A DNA stretch of 64,000 nt from Jejuia pallidilutea (GTDB lineage Bacteria > Bacteroidota > Bacteroidia > Flavobacteriales > Flavobacteriaceae): contig NZ_PVEO01000001.1 of assembly GCF_002973595.1 (NCBI RefSeq), forward strand, positions 372,001 to 436,000, written 5' to 3'. The notes beneath the pieces are model-generated. The model did not search any database, was not told where the DNA came from, and worked only from the letters and a program-made list of their open reading frames with translations. Numbering within the stretch: the first letter of the stretch is position 1; each line of letters begins with the position of its first letter. Made by a program: the position numbers and the translations under genes. This document shows positions 18,718 to 28,403 of the stretch, in pieces.

Positions 18718-19137
18718 TTATGCGGTTATATTTTCGAACTCCCGTATAAGTATATGCGCAACAAAACTAGGCGTACTCACTGGCAAACGCGACTTACTAT
18801 TTGCAAAAACAACAGTAGATTTAGCCTTACTTAAAAGCGTGTTTTGTTCATTTTTTATCTCAAATTCAAAATTAAAACGCACTTTTGGCAATTCTTTAAT
18901 TGTTGTTTTTATGGTGATTAGCTCATCGTAATGTGCTGGCTTTTTATAAATAATATCGAAAGAAATAACGGGTAATATTACGTTGTTATCATCTAGCGTT
19001 ATCTCATCTAACCCTAGTTTACGCAGCAGTTCGTTACGAGCTTGGTGGCAATACGATACATAATTGGCATGATACACATAGCCCATTTGGTCTACCTCTC
19101 CATAACGAGGCCTTAATTTAAACACATCGGTTATCAT
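18718..19137 (-). CDS. Acyl-CoA thioesterase of the YbgC/4-hydroxybenzoyl-CoA type (hotdog fold)
   Basis: A 139-residue single hotdog domain. The N-terminal motif RYGEVDQMGYVYHANYVSY is the signature of the 4HBT/YbgC group: the Asp in VDQMG is the usual catalytic residue and HANY lies on the hot-dog helix. Length fits the family. Proteins of this group hydrolyse acyl-CoA or acyl-ACP thioesters in the cytoplasm; YbgC itself is linked to the Tol-Pal system, but no tol genes are seen here. It is 11 bp from the DUF5320-like gene and probably co-transcribed with the two genes upstream. Confidence 0.88.
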   Translation of the reverse strand: MITDVFKLRPRYGEVDQMGYVYHANYVSYCHQARNELLRKLGLDEITLDDNNVILPVISFDIIYKKPAHYDELITIKTTIKELPKVRFNFEFEIKNEQNTLLSKAKSTVVFANSKSRLPVSTPSFVAHILIREFENITA

Positions 19138-19148
19138 AGGTTATGAAA

Positions 19149-19340
19149 TTACTGGTTGTGGTCTTTTGGTCCATCACTACTTCCTATTTTATTTATTGTA
19201 GCATTTTTTAGTCTCCTTTTGCAAAGAGGCCAAGTTTTTAGCGAATTAATATCGTCTAATTTTGTTTTTCTGCATTTCCCAAGCTTATTCCCCGTTTTTG
19301 GGCCTAAATTCTCAGGCCCCTTATGATTTAAATTTGGCAT
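19149..19340 (-). CDS. Small DUF5320-like protein
   Basis: A 63-residue basic protein beginning MPNLNHKGPENLGPKTG, which resembles the Gly/Pro-rich N-terminus of DUF5320 proteins (MPxxDGTGPxGxGPxTGR pattern). Such proteins are often encoded beside DUF134 proteins and nitrogenase-cofactor-type (NifX/NifB) domain proteins. Here the gene starts 3 bp after the DUF134 gene, which supports that it is real. It has two cysteines and no membrane segment. Function unknown; the family call rests on a short motif. Confidence 0.6.
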   Translation of the reverse strand: MPNLNHKGPENLGPKTGNKLGKCRKTKLDDINSLKTWPLCKRRLKNATINKIGSSDGPKDHNQ

Positions 19341-19343
19341 ATA

Positions 19344-19751
19344 TCATTCATTTAAATTCATTAACTCGTCCATTTCATACGCAGGACAACCGTCACATTT
19401 TAAGTGATTTTTAGCTCCAGAAATCAGCTTAAAACACCTTTTACATTTATACCAATCGTTATCAAACTCAAAATGCCCACCCTTAATTAGTATTGGCCTT
19501 CCTTCTACAAAGGCCTGCGCAATTTTTTGAAGAGCACTATTGTAAATTCTTGTAAGTGTAGGCCTAGAAACCGCCATGTTGTTTGCGGCTTCATCTTGAG
19601 GGAGATTATCGTATACCACCAATTTTACAGCTTCATACTCTTCATATTGCATAAGAATATGCTCTGCATCACAAAACGCTATTCCAAATGGTTTAAAACC
19701 ATGCATTTTAGGAGGATTGTTAACTTTTCGCTTCTTTTTAGGACGAGGCAT
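19344..19751 (-). CDS. DUF134 (UPF0251) family helix-turn-helix protein with C-terminal zinc-ribbon-like tail
   Basis: A 135-residue protein with the MPRPKKKRKV start and the ILMQYEEYEAVKLVVYDNLPQDEAANNMAVSRPTL region typical of DUF134, an HTH family related to the sigma-70 region-4 fold (about residues 35-85). The tail carries YKCKRCFKL and LKCDGCPAYE, two CxxC pairs expected to bind zinc. A putative DNA-binding regulator, first gene of the small minus-strand operon. The 406-bp gap upstream contains tandem 16-bp repeats that may be its operator. Confidence 0.85.
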   Translation of the reverse strand: MPRPKKKRKVNNPPKMHGFKPFGIAFCDAEHILMQYEEYEAVKLVVYDNLPQDEAANNMAVSRPTLTRIYNSALQKIAQAFVEGRPILIKGGHFEFDNDWYKCKRCFKLISGAKNHLKCDGCPAYEMDELMNLNE

Positions 19752-20157
19752 AGATTAAATTTTAGGTTGTTTTGAGATTCTAAAGCATGTAAAAAAATAT
19801 CGATTTACTTTTTTCTAATTGCCAAAACAACAAATTAGAATAAACTTTTAAAGCTGTAAACTTTTATAGCTCTAAAAACCCGAACAAAAGTAATGAACAT
19901 ACGTTCATAACGCAACTAATTCAAAATAATTTTTTTGATAATTGCAATTGATAATTTATAGGGTAAGGAGCTAAATCAGAAGAATTAATTTTTGCTTTGT
20001 TATTAATATGAACTCACACAAAAAAAAGTAATTATGTGGAATAATTATCACTGTTATTAAAAACATGTATTCTATTTTTGTTAAAAGAATATTGTAGTAA
20101 TTTAGCAACAATATAATTTGTGCTACCAAATTAGCAAGTTAAAACAGCAGTGTTTAC
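19752..20157. promoter_or_regulatory. 406-bp divergent intergenic region with tandem and inverted repeats
   Basis: No gene is seen. The region holds an inverted repeat (TTCTAATT at 19813-19820, AATTAGAA at 19833-19840). Directly next to it is a 16-bp tandem duplication with two mismatches (19841-19856 and 19857-19872, both starting TAAACTTTTA). A second dyad, ATGAAC/GTTCAT, spans 19893-19908. Near the hybrid kinase, TTG at 20092-20094 and TATAATTTG at 20112-20120 resemble a Bacteroidetes -33/-7 promoter with one extra base in the -7 box, a weak call. Confidence 0.45.
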
Positions 20158-23100
20158 ATGATTAAGTACTTTAAAATAATAATTAAGAGCATTGTTTTTT
20201 TTAGCGTTATTGCGGTTTTTGCACAAAAAAATATCTATGAAACCCAACTTATTGGTGTAAAAGATGGTCTTGTAAACAGTAACACATACGACATACTTCA
20301 GGGTAATGATAATTTTATGTGGATTAGCACAATTGGAAACTTACTTCGCTACGATGGTTATGATTTTAAAAACTATGACGCCTCATTTTTTAATATTAAT
20401 GAAAATTCCACACTATTATTAGCTTTAGATAAACAAAACCGCATTTGGTTTTGCGAAGACAAGTCTTATGCTACCCAATTAAAAAGCGGAGTTTTAGATA
20501 CGCGTACAGATTCTATTTATGATTTTGAAACCCTAACAAACGGACTTTTTAAGTCTAACGAAGTATATTGCTTAAATCCATCAAAAAAAACAAACACTAC
20601 AATTTTTGTTACCACTAATACAGGTATTGTTTATAAATATGACGGACAGTTTAAAGAAATATTTAGGATTCCCGATTTTAGGTATCGTCGCGTAAGATGT
20701 GAAATTGGTGAGAACAACACATATTGGATTACTTACGAGAATAACAAAATTACTAATGTTGATAGTTTTGGTAATGTTTTACTAACCTTCAATGTCAATA
20801 GAAATAATTTTTATGTTAATGCAATTTTAGCTACAACCCCTTACTTTGTTTTTGAAAGCTACAACTCTGAATTAATACGGAACTACTGGCTAATTAAAAA
20901 TAACAATATAAAACCTTTAGTGCTTAATCAAGGTAATAATTTTCAACTACTGCACTTAAGTGATTCTGAAATACTTTTTTATGAGAACGATACTATTTAT
21001 AAAAGCACAACCAAGCCGCTTATTCAATTAAAACATAAAACTCCAATTGCGTACATTCCAAATTTGAAACACAATGCTTATTACAAGGACAAACAAGGTA
21101 TTATTTGGATAACATCTACTAATGGACTTTATAAAATAAATGCCAAAACAAATCCTTTTACTGTTTTACAGGCTAACAATAGTATACGCGGTATCTTTAT
21201 AAAAGACAACAAACTATGGGTTGGCGGCTATAAAGCATCTGTTGTAAAAGATTTAAATACAGAAAACAATCATTATTCTAAACTACCTATTGTTACTGCT
21301 ACCCGCTTTATTGAGGACAAGAATAGCAACCTGTGGGTTGGTTCCACAGATAATATTCTTTACAGATTAAAAAACAAAGACAGTGTTTTAAGTGTATATA
21401 AGGTAAATCCGTTTAAAGAATTACAAGTACCACATATAAACCCAATAACAAATACATTTTGGATTGGTACTGATAGCGGACTACTCTATTTGGATAAATC
21501 TAACACCGTTAAGACATATAACAAATATACAGACATAGAAGATGCGCACATTAGACAGTTTTTAAACACTTCAGAAGGGCTATGGATTGTAACCCACAAA
21601 GGCCTTTTTTTAATGGATGCCAAATCTGAAATTATTACCAAACACTATTCTAAAGCCACTGGTTTACCAACTAATAACATAAATCATATATATAAAGATT
21701 CCGATGGCGTTTTTTGGTTAGCAACAAAAGCTAAAGGACTCATAAAATGGAGTATTAAAGATAACACAGTCAAAACATTTTCTACTCAAGATGGTTTATC
21801 CAACAATACAATTTATGCAGTTTATGAAGATGATTACAACTATTTATGGCTCCCAAGCAACTATGGCCTAATGCGTTTTAATAAAAGCACTTATGATATT
21901 CAAACATTTACTAAAAATGATGGTATCGCCGATAATGAGTTTAATACATTTGCACACTTTAAAGCTAAAGACGGCACTTTATATTTTGGCGGAATTAATG
22001 GTATAACATTTTTTAATCCAAAGGATTTTATTTTCAATACCAATACAGAGCATCCTATCTATCTAACAGGTTTAAAACTACTAAAAAAAAATACAGATGA
22101 ATTTGAGGATCTCCCCATTAATTCTACCGCCAATAAACCAATTGCCGTAAACTATAACGATCAGATTCTTCAATTAAAATTTAGTCTGCTAGATTTTGAA
22201 TCTGTTAACAAACACCAATACGCTTATAAAATAGAAGGTTACCATAACCAATGGATTTATACTAGAGATAACACCATTTCTATTTTTAATTTTCCTTATG
22301 GTAAACAAACCATTCGCATAAAAGCAAAAGCAGACTCAGACATGTGGTCTTCTAATGAACTAGCTATTCCTTTGTTTATAAACAAACCCTTTTACTTAAA
22401 ATGGGAGTTTATTTTATTGTCATTTATAATGGCAATAATGCTTTTCTACTATTATTTTAAATGGCGTTTAAGAAAGCTTAATAAGGCGAAATTAAAACTA
22501 GAGGCACAAGTTAAAAGCAGAACAAAACAAATTGAGAACGATAAACGCATTATAGAGCTACAAGCCGAAGAGCTTAAAACCTTAGATAAAGCTAAAGGCC
22601 GTTTTTTCGCAAACCTTACCCATGAGCTGCGTACACCTTTAACCTTAATTATTGGACCTTTAGAACAAATTATAGACAACCCACCACCTGCTGCTATATT
22701 AAAGCGTCGTGCTAATGGCATTTTAAACAACACCAAGCATATTTTAGGACTTATAAATCAATTATTAGACCTCTCTAAATTAGAAAATAAACAAATGCCC
22801 ATTGAACTTGTAAATGCCGATATTGTAGCTTACACCAAAGAACTAGTTGATAGGTTTCAAGCTTTAGCAACCCAACAACATAAAGTGTTATCTTTTGAAA
22901 GTAACCACATAAAATGGCCTACGAATTTTGATAGAGACAAATGGGATAAAATTGTGTATAATTTAATTTCAAACGCACTAAAATTTACGCCAAAAAACGG
23001 AAATATACATGTAGTATTAAACCAATGTGTTGTTAATAAAGAGGACGCCATAGAATTATTGGTAACAGACTCTGGAATTGGCATAGAAGAAAAAAATCTG

Positions 23101-24120
23101 GCTACTGTTTTTGATAGGTTTTACCAAGTAGATCTATCATCAACACGAGCTAACGATGGCACTGGAGTAGGTCTGGCTTTGGTAAAAGAACTTGTAGATT
23201 TACAAAATGGAAATATTTCCATAACTAGCGCAATAGGTAAGGGATCTACCTTTAAAATCGTTTTACCTGTTCTTCCTGATACACTAATTAAGCCTTACGT
23301 GCCAAATCATCAAAACACATTCTTAATTCCCCCTGAAAAAAACAATGAAGACACCGCTACTACTCAAATAGAACAAGTTGAAAAACTAGATGTTTTAGTT
23401 GTTGAAGATAACGAAGATATTCGAGACTACATTTTGCAATGCTTGGGGCAGCAACATTATAATATCACTGTAGCAAAAAATGGAGAAGAAGGCTTAGAGA
23501 AAGCCATGTCGCTCATTCCAGATATTATTATTTCTGATGTTATGATGCCAAAAAAAAATGGCTTTGATTTGGTTGAAGATGTTAGAAAACATACAAGCAC
23601 TTCTCATATTCCTATAATTCTCCTAACGGCTAAATCTGAAATAGACAGTAAACTTAAAGGTTTAAATCGTGGTGCAGATGATTACTTAACTAAGCCTTTC
23701 AACCCAAGAGAATTAAACATACGTGTTAAAAACTTAATTCAAATAAGACAAAATCTTCAAAAACGATATACCAAAAATGGAATACAGACTGAAGATAGTA
23801 AATTTGAAAAAGAAGATATTTTTATATCTCAACTTAAAGCGTTTATTCTAAATCATATAAATGAAACCGATTTAAACGGAGATGTTATTGGTAAGCATTT
23901 TGGCTTAAGTCGTATTCACTTATACCGAAAACTAAAAGCTTTAACCAACGTCTCTATTTCAGAATTTGTAAAAGACATTAGATTAGAAAAAGGACTTATG
24001 TTATTGTCCAAAAAACAACTAAATATTTCTGAAATAGCTTACGAGATTGGTTTTACTTCTCCTAGCCACTTTTCGCGTTCCTTTAAGGAAAAGTACGGAA
24101 AATCACCTTCCCAAATGTAA
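20158..24120 (+). CDS. Hybrid two-component system protein (propeller sensor, histidine kinase, receiver, AraC HTH)
   Basis: A 1320-residue single-chain signalling protein. Order: signal peptide (1-22), periplasmic two-component-regulator propeller (about 25-630), Y_Y_Y domain (about 670-735), one transmembrane helix near 742-762, coiled coil, HisKA with phospho-His822 in FFANLTHELRTP, HATPase (N-box NLISNALKF near 930, DGTGVGLALV near 1001), receiver domain (about 1078-1190, phospho-acceptor Asp1127 in ISDVMMP, Lys in TKPF), and a C-terminal AraC-type HTH (about 1215-1320, ending GYEIGFTSPSHFSRSFKEKYG-like). Such proteins sense an oligomer in the periplasm and activate a neighbouring catabolic operon. 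The downstream cluster is atypical because it contains amidohydrolases rather than glycoside hydrolases. Confidence 0.95.
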   Translation: MIKYFKIIIKSIVFFSVIAVFAQKNIYETQLIGVKDGLVNSNTYDILQGNDNFMWISTIGNLLRYDGYDFKNYDASFFNINENSTLLLALDKQNRIWFCEDKSYATQLKSGVLDTRTDSIYDFETLTNGLFKSNEVYCLNPSKKTNTTIFVTTNTGIVYKYDGQFKEIFRIPDFRYRRVRCEIGENNTYWITYENNKITNVDSFGNVLLTFNVNRNNFYVNAILATTPYFVFESYNSELIRNYWLIKNNNIKPLVLNQGNNFQLLHLSDSEILFYENDTIYKSTTKPLIQLKHKTPIAYIPNLKHNAYYKDKQGIIWITSTNGLYKINAKTNPFTVLQANNSIRGIFIKDNKLWVGGYKASVVKDLNTENNHYSKLPIVTATRFIEDKNSNLWVGSTDNILYRLKNKDSVLSVYKVNPFKELQVPHINPITNTFWIGTDSGLLYLDKSNTVKTYNKYTDIEDAHIRQFLNTSEGLWIVTHKGLFLMDAKSEIITKHYSKATGLPTNNINHIYKDSDGVFWLATKAKGLIKWSIKDNTVKTFSTQDGLSNNTIYAVYEDDYNYLWLPSNYGLMRFNKSTYDIQTFTKNDGIADNEFNTFAHFKAKDGTLYFGGINGITFFNPKDFIFNTNTEHPIYLTGLKLLKKNTDEFEDLPINSTANKPIAVNYNDQILQLKFSLLDFESVNKHQYAYKIEGYHNQWIYTRDNTISIFNFPYGKQTIRIKAKADSDMWSSNELAIPLFINKPFYLKWEFILLSFIMAIMLFYYYFKWRLRKLNKAKLKLEAQVKSRTKQIENDKRIIELQAEELKTLDKAKGRFFANLTHELRTPLTLIIGPLEQIIDNPPPAAILKRRANGILNNTKHILGLINQLLDLSKLENKQMPIELVNADIVAYTKELVDRFQALATQQHKVLSFESNHIKWPTNFDRDKWDKIVYNLISNALKFTPKNGNIHVVLNQCVVNKEDAIELLVTDSGIGIEEKNLATVFDRFYQVDLSSTRANDGTGVGLALVKELVDLQNGNISITSAIGKGSTFKIVLPVLPDTLIKPYVPNHQNTFLIPPEKNNEDTATTQIEQVEKLDVLVVEDNEDIRDYILQCLGQQHYNITVAKNGEEGLEKAMSLIPDIIISDVMMPKKNGFDLVEDVRKHTSTSHIPIILLTAKSEIDSKLKGLNRGADDYLTKPFNPRELNIRVKNLIQIRQNLQKRYTKNGIQTEDSKFEKEDIFISQLKAFILNHINETDLNGDVIGKHFGLSRIHLYRKLKALTNVSISEFVKDIRLEKGLMLLSKKQLNISEIAYEIGFTSPSHFSRSFKEKYGKSPSQM

Positions 24121-24219
24121 CACCACGTCATATAATTGTAACATGCGTGCAACTGCTTTCTAGCATGTAGCCACAACTTTGTATAAACAATTATGTAGTC
24201 TGTAAAGTTGTCGTCACGA

Positions 24220-24462
24220 ATGGGTATACATGTGCCAGTAAAACAAATATTTATAAATCATTTCAGCATTAAAGAATCACAGTTTAATTGGCATTTACCC
24301 TTAGATCAACTTGATGCTGATTTTAAAACCTTAAGCTTTTTGGTGTATTTGGAACAGCTCATAAATTCTAAATTTAAGACCAAAGTTTCCATCATGGAAA
24401 AAATTAACGCATCTGTACACACACCAAAAGATATTGTTCACCTAATTGAAAAAGAATTATAA
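24220..24462 (+). CDS. Acyl-carrier-protein-like small protein lacking the phosphopantetheine serine
   Basis: About 80 residues from the ATG at 24220; the frame is open to a TTG at 24208, but ATG is the better start. The pattern LPLDQLDADFKTLSFLVYLEQLINSKF and later KINASVHTPKDIVHLIEKEL lines up with the ACP fold (GADSLDTVELVMALEEEF ... TVGDAVDYIEK). The Ser of the DSL attachment motif is replaced: the equivalent segment is DADFKTL. Either this is a non-acylated ACP-like scaffold or the family resemblance is fortuitous. It ends 9 bp before the barrel gene, so it is probably first in that operon. Confidence 0.55.
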   Translation: MGIHVPVKQIFINHFSIKESQFNWHLPLDQLDADFKTLSFLVYLEQLINSKFKTKVSIMEKINASVHTPKDIVHLIEKEL

Positions 24463-24471
24463 ACATTAACC

Positions 24472-25242
24472 ATGAAGCTATATAAATTAAGCATACTATT
24501 TATTTTACTAAGTATAGTAACAGTAAAAGCTCAAAACAATGAGTCAAAACAACAAGTAGATGCATCTAACCCAACAAATTTTTACACACAGGTTAATACG
24601 CTGTTTGAATATACAACAAGAGCAGATGGTACCAATCTCTACGGATTTAGAGGTAATGTAATCTATACCTTTAATCCAGATAATTTAGTATTGGCAGAAG
24701 TTCCAATTTTATACAACGATGCTACTAATAAATTTGGACTTAGTGATATTCGTTTACGCTATTTTACAGTGGTGAAGCGTGTAATGACTAAAGAAAAATT
24801 TTCAGTTATTGCCCCTTTTGTAGATGTAACGCTGCCAACAGGTTCCTTTGAAAATGGCTTAGGCACAAGTAGTCTTGTAGCTTCCGTTGGTGCTATTTAT
24901 GGTTTTGCTATTTCAAAAAAAGTATTAATGTTTCCGGGTTTAAGCGCAGTACATGTTACAAAACCAGGTACAGACCTTATTCCAGACGAGCTTAAAGCTT
25001 CAAGTACAGGTTTTGGTGCGCAAGCCAATATGAGTATTCGTTTTAATGACCGATGGTTTCTTTTTGTAAACCCAATACTAACTATGTTGAATACTGATGG
25101 CGATTGGAACGAGCAATGGACAGGAGAATTCAACCTTAACCACATGATTATTCCAAACAAACTAAAAGCAAATATTGGTTACTATCCAAACCTTACAACC
25201 GAAATACACACGGTGAGAATGGGTGTTACCTTCTTTCTATAG
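24472..25242 (+). CDS. Outer-membrane beta-barrel transporter, MetA/phenol-pathway-like (PF13557-type)
   Basis: A 256-residue protein with a signal peptide (ends near VKAQ) and alternating amphipathic strands ending in VRMGVTFFL, a typical outer-membrane C-terminus. Motifs such as LSDIRLRYF, FVDVTLPTG and SVGAIYGFAISKKVLMFPGL match the putative MetA-pathway-of-phenol-degradation barrel family, often annotated simply as transporter. It follows the ACP-like gene by 9 bp and precedes the M20 gene by 42 bp. Likely a channel or structural barrel for the substrate of the downstream hydrolases; substrate unknown. Confidence 0.72.
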   Translation: MKLYKLSILFILLSIVTVKAQNNESKQQVDASNPTNFYTQVNTLFEYTTRADGTNLYGFRGNVIYTFNPDNLVLAEVPILYNDATNKFGLSDIRLRYFTVVKRVMTKEKFSVIAPFVDVTLPTGSFENGLGTSSLVASVGAIYGFAISKKVLMFPGLSAVHVTKPGTDLIPDELKASSTGFGAQANMSIRFNDRWFLFVNPILTMLNTDGDWNEQWTGEFNLNHMIIPNKLKANIGYYPNLTTEIHTVRMGVTFFL

Positions 25243-25284
25243 TAAAACATAAAATAAATGACATTCACTTGTAAATTTTAACAC

Positions 25285-26604
25285 ATGAAATTTTTTATTT
25301 TCTTTCTTTCAGTAGCTTCAATATATGCACAAAATAGCAGTAGTATAATTAACAGTGCAGTAGAAAAAGACAAAGACAAATTTGTTGCAATATTTAAAGA
25401 CTTACATCAAAATCCCGAATTAGGTTTTAATGAAACTAGAACAGCTGGCATTGTAGCAAAAGAACTCAAATCTTATGGCTATAAAGTAACTGAAGGAATT
25501 GCTAAAACGGGCGTTGCAGGCATTTTAGAAAACGGAAAAGGCCCCATAGTAATGTATAGGGCAGATATGGACGCCAATGCGGTTGAGGAACTCACAGATT
25601 TACCATACAAGAGCACCACAATAGCAAAACTAGATGACGGTAGCGAAACACCAGTGGCGCACGCTTGTGGTCATGATTCTCACACTACATGGTTATTATC
25701 AACCGCTAAGTTCTTAGCAGAGCATAAAGACTCCTGGAAAGGCACGGTCGTTTTTATCGCCCAACCTGCGGAAGAACTTATTCTTGGTGCACAAGCCATG
25801 GTAAAAGATGGACTCTATACCAAATACGGCATTCCTAAACCAGATTATTTATTTGGCATTCATGCATTACCGTTTCCTGTGGGTGTGCTTGCAGCAGCTT
25901 CTGGCGTACGTATGGCTGGCACAGACCAGTTAGATGTTACTTTTTATGGCGTCGGAGGACACGGATCTAATCCTCAGTTAACAAAAGACCCGATTCTCAT
26001 GGCGGCTTCTGCCATTATGCAATACCAAGCCATCGTGAGTAGAGCAATAGACCCCAAAAACTCTGCCGTATTAACGGTTGGCGCCATTGAAGCTGGAAAA
26101 GACAATAACGTTATTCCGGAAAAAGCATTATTAAAAATAAATTTAAGATGGTTTAACGAAAAAGATAGAAACCTAATGATAGAAGGCATTAAAAGGATTA
26201 ATGAAAGTATTGCCAATGCCTATGGCTTACCCGAAGATAAAATGCCAACGATGACGTTTAAGGGCTGGTCCTACCCGCTTGAGAACGAACCTGAAATTAC
26301 AGCAGTAGTGCGGGAAGCTTTGTATCCCTTGGTAGAAAATAAAAAAATGGTTTTAGACGAAAGCGTCTTGCCCTCGGTAATGGGTTCAGAAGACCTTCAT
26401 CATTTGGTCATTGAGAACGATAAAAAAGACTGTGTTTTTATAAACGTTGGTGTTGCAGAACCTCAACGATTTGCAGAGGCCATGAAGAAAGGCCAGCTCC
26501 CATTTGCAAACCATAACGGGAATTTTGAAATAGACCTAAGTGCTATACCATACGGATCTAAAGTAGCCATTACAGCTATGTTAGCCATTTTTAATAAAAA
26601 TTAA
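25285..26604 (+). CDS. Secreted M20 family amidohydrolase (N-acyl-amino-acid hydrolase / hippurate hydrolase-like)
   Basis: A 439-residue M20D-type metallo-amidohydrolase with a short signal peptide (cut after SIYAQ). Recognition motifs are HQNPELGFNE, YRADMDAN, HACGHDSHTTWLL (metal ligands), AQPAEE (catalytic Glu) and the dimerisation lid with GVGGHGSNPQ. The enzyme should remove acyl groups from N-acyl amino acids or related amides. The signal peptide places it in the periplasm, unlike most cytoplasmic homologues. It is 4 bp upstream of the next amidohydrolase frame, in one operon with three more hydrolases. Confidence 0.9.
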   Translation: MKFFIFFLSVASIYAQNSSSIINSAVEKDKDKFVAIFKDLHQNPELGFNETRTAGIVAKELKSYGYKVTEGIAKTGVAGILENGKGPIVMYRADMDANAVEELTDLPYKSTTIAKLDDGSETPVAHACGHDSHTTWLLSTAKFLAEHKDSWKGTVVFIAQPAEELILGAQAMVKDGLYTKYGIPKPDYLFGIHALPFPVGVLAAASGVRMAGTDQLDVTFYGVGGHGSNPQLTKDPILMAASAIMQYQAIVSRAIDPKNSAVLTVGAIEAGKDNNVIPEKALLKINLRWFNEKDRNLMIEGIKRINESIANAYGLPEDKMPTMTFKGWSYPLENEPEITAVVREALYPLVENKKMVLDESVLPSVMGSEDLHHLVIENDKKDCVFINVGVAEPQRFAEAMKKGQLPFANHNGNFEIDLSAIPYGSKVAITAMLAIFNKN

Positions 26605-26635
26605 ACGTATGAACTGTTCTCAAAAGAAAACAATC

Positions 26636-28366
26636 ATGACCGTAAAATTATTGAAATATCTACCGCTTGTATTTGCATTTACGCTTGTTGTAAACTGTAA
26701 ACATGAAGCTAAAAAAACAGACTCAAAAAATGTGGCCACTACCATATTCTACAATGGTGATATTGTTACTATGGAAGGTGATACTGCCAACTATGTTGAG
26801 GCCATAGCTATTAAAGATGGTGTAATATCAAAAGTGGGCACAGAAAATGAGGTCATGACATTTAAAGGCGATGCTACCACATTAATAGACCTTGAAGGCA
26901 AAACCATGTTTCCTGGATTTATTGACGCTCATGCACATTTCTTTGGGTTTGGTCCACAAGCTTCAGGGGCAAATTTACTACCTCCGCCAGATGGTGGCAT
27001 TCAAAGTATTGATGATCTCATAAGCGAATTAAGCTCTTGGGCTACTCCTGAAAACATTCAACTAACCGGATGGATTTACGGTTTGGGCTTTGATGATTCT
27101 CAATTAGCCGAAAAACGATTTCCTACAAAGGCGGATTTAGATAAGGTTTCAGCTGAACATCCTATTTTAATTTTACACATTTCAGCACATTTCTGTGTCA
27201 TGAACAGTAAAGCTTTAGAGTTAGTTGGTATTACAAAAGACACACCTAATCCTGAAGGTGGTATCATTAGAAGAATGCCGAATGGTAAAGAACCCAATGG
27301 GGTATTAGAAGAAATGGCTGCAATACCGTACATCGCAAAAGCAATTACACCAAAAACACCTGAAAATCTGGCTAAACAAGCCATAGCAGGACTAGAAATG
27401 GCCAAAAGTTACGGATACACCACAGCCCAAGAAGGTAAAGCGATGGAACAACATGAACTTTTAGCTGCTTTTGCCGAAAAAGGGCTGTTTGACATTGACA
27501 TCGTTTCTTATGTTGACCATACAAAATCCGATTATTTAAAAACAAAATGGTATTCAAAAACATATACCAATAATTATAGAATAGGAGGTTTAAAAATCAC
27601 TCTGGATGGTTCACCACAAGGTAGAACAGCATGGCGCACACAGCCCTATCTTATTCCGCCAGATGGCGCCCCTAAAGACTACAAAGGCTATCCTGCAATA
27701 CCGAATATTGAAGATGTTGCCAATGTGTACCGTATGGCGTTTAAAAATAACTGGCAAATATTAAGTCATGCCAATGGTGATGCCGCAGTTGACCAAATGA
27801 TTGAGGCAATGCGTATCGCTTCAAATGAATATGGAATCAAGGACCGCCGCAATGTTATGATTCATGGTCAATATGTTCGCGAAGATCAGTTAGATAGTTT
27901 AAAACAACTTAACGTAATTGCCTCTTTGTTCCCGCTACACACCTTTTATTGGGGCGATTGGCACGAACAACTTATTGGTGAAGAATTGGGACAAAAAATT
28001 AGTCCAACGCGAACTGCCCTTAATAAAGGCGTAAAACTCACCATACATACCGATGCTCCTGTTGCCTTACCTAACTTAATGCGTATGGTTTGGACCGCTG
28101 TTAGCCGTACCTCTCGAAGTGGCAAAATTATAGGCCAAAATGAAAGACTAACCGCTTACGAAGCTATGAAATGTTTAACCGAATGGTCTGCATATCAGCA
28201 TTTTGAAGATGACAAAAAAGGAACTTTAACAGAAGGCAAACTAGCAGATTTAGTGATACTTTCCAATAATCCGCTAAAAGTTGAAACAGAAGCTATAAAA
28301 GACATTGAAGTATTAAAAACAATAAAAGAAGGAAATGTTGTTTTTGACAGATCCTTAAAGAAATAA
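26636..28366 (+). CDS. Amidohydrolase family 3 (YtcJ-like) lipoprotein
   Basis: A protein of about 576 residues. The frame is open from an ATG at 26609, but the ATG at 26636 gives a clean lipoprotein signal with lipobox FTLVVNC. YtcJ-like layout: N-terminal beta-sandwich piece (FYNGDIVTMEGD), GFIDAHAHF metal motif, substrate-binding barrel with ITLDGSPQGRTAW, LSHANGDAAVDQ and MIHGQYV metal sites, TIHTDAP, and LADLVILSNNPL near the end. Such enzymes hydrolyse amide or cyclic amide bonds; no substrate can be named. Tight spacing with the M20 gene supports a shared transcript. Confidence 0.88.
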   Translation: MTVKLLKYLPLVFAFTLVVNCKHEAKKTDSKNVATTIFYNGDIVTMEGDTANYVEAIAIKDGVISKVGTENEVMTFKGDATTLIDLEGKTMFPGFIDAHAHFFGFGPQASGANLLPPPDGGIQSIDDLISELSSWATPENIQLTGWIYGLGFDDSQLAEKRFPTKADLDKVSAEHPILILHISAHFCVMNSKALELVGITKDTPNPEGGIIRRMPNGKEPNGVLEEMAAIPYIAKAITPKTPENLAKQAIAGLEMAKSYGYTTAQEGKAMEQHELLAAFAEKGLFDIDIVSYVDHTKSDYLKTKWYSKTYTNNYRIGGLKITLDGSPQGRTAWRTQPYLIPPDGAPKDYKGYPAIPNIEDVANVYRMAFKNNWQILSHANGDAAVDQMIEAMRIASNEYGIKDRRNVMIHGQYVREDQLDSLKQLNVIASLFPLHTFYWGDWHEQLIGEELGQKISPTRTALNKGVKLTIHTDAPVALPNLMRMVWTAVSRTSRSGKIIGQNERLTAYEAMKCLTEWSAYQHFEDDKKGTLTEGKLADLVILSNNPLKVETEAIKDIEVLKTIKEGNVVFDRSLKK

Positions 28367-28403
28367 TAAGAAAATTAATATTCAATTAAGTAAAACTAAA
28401 AAA

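Noticed and set aside
19893-19908. Strong palindromic operator ATGAAC...GTTCAT
   Set aside because: Only 6-bp arms with a mismatched centre; too weak to list separately from the other repeats of the same gap.
24173-24211. Terminator after the hybrid kinase gene
   Set aside because: 8-bp arms ACAACTTT/AAAGTTGT exist, but the loop is long, there is no T run and the right arm abuts the next gene's start region.
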